A DNA stretch of 5,049 nt. Origin: an uncultured Bacillota bacterium. GTDB taxonomy: Bacteria > Bacillota_I > Bacilli_A > Erysipelotrichales > Erysipelotrichaceae. Of this stretch, positions 5,041 to 5,049 are shown in pieces. The notes below the pieces were generated by a model. That model had not been told where the DNA came from, searched no databases, and saw nothing but the letters and a program-made list of their open reading frames with translations. The stretch's first letter is position 1; each line of letters begins with the position of its first letter. Location: assembly GCA_946619805.1 (NCBI GenBank), contig CAMOMM010000090.1, positions 1 through 5,049 of the forward strand. The letters are read 5' to 3'. The translations under genes and the position numbers were made by a program.

Positions 5041-5049
5041 TGTTTTCTA

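Overview
The window looks like chromosome of a low-to-moderate G+C, anaerobic Bacillota (Firmicutes). The reasons are a Gram-positive style Ffh, strong AGGAGG-type ribosome binding sites, U-rich intrinsic terminators and a two-iron superoxide reductase, which is typical of anaerobes. An Erysipelotrichia-like host is a guess only. The standard genetic code fits: TGA, TAG and TAA all end genes here.

Left part (1-1253), core genes. The 5' half of ffh (signal recognition particle GTPase) runs leftward off the window edge. It is divergent from dfx (desulfoferrodoxin/superoxide reductase), and each gene has a readable promoter in the shared 119-bp gap. A perfect hairpin terminator follows dfx and can work in both directions.

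Middle part (1254-2640), a leftward accessory unit. A promoter inside and beside an inverted repeat precedes an unrecognised 56-residue gene, which is closely coupled to a 313-residue predicted lipoprotein gene. Behind the lipoprotein stop codon lies a protein-like, start-less stretch in the same frame that runs to the shared terminator. It looks like the tail of an older gene or of a once longer protein.

Structured gap (2645-2887). No convincing gene is present. It holds several hairpins, one of which is the terminator of the right-hand operon.

Right part (2888-5040), a leftward three-gene defence or toxin-antitoxin operon: abiEi (antitoxin and likely autorepressor), abiEii (nucleotidyltransferase toxin, overlapping abiEi by 4 bases) and a 176-residue protein of unknown role with a YHGS motif that recalls ADP-ribosyltransferase folds. 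The promoter sits in a 40-bp palindrome, the likely AbiEi operator. The operon lies between two identical 28-bp copies of a terminator in the same orientation, so the whole module could be gained or lost by recombination between them. The most interesting points are the third gene of the AbiE operon, the repeat-flanked layout, and the small-protein/lipoprotein pair with the stop-interrupted tail.
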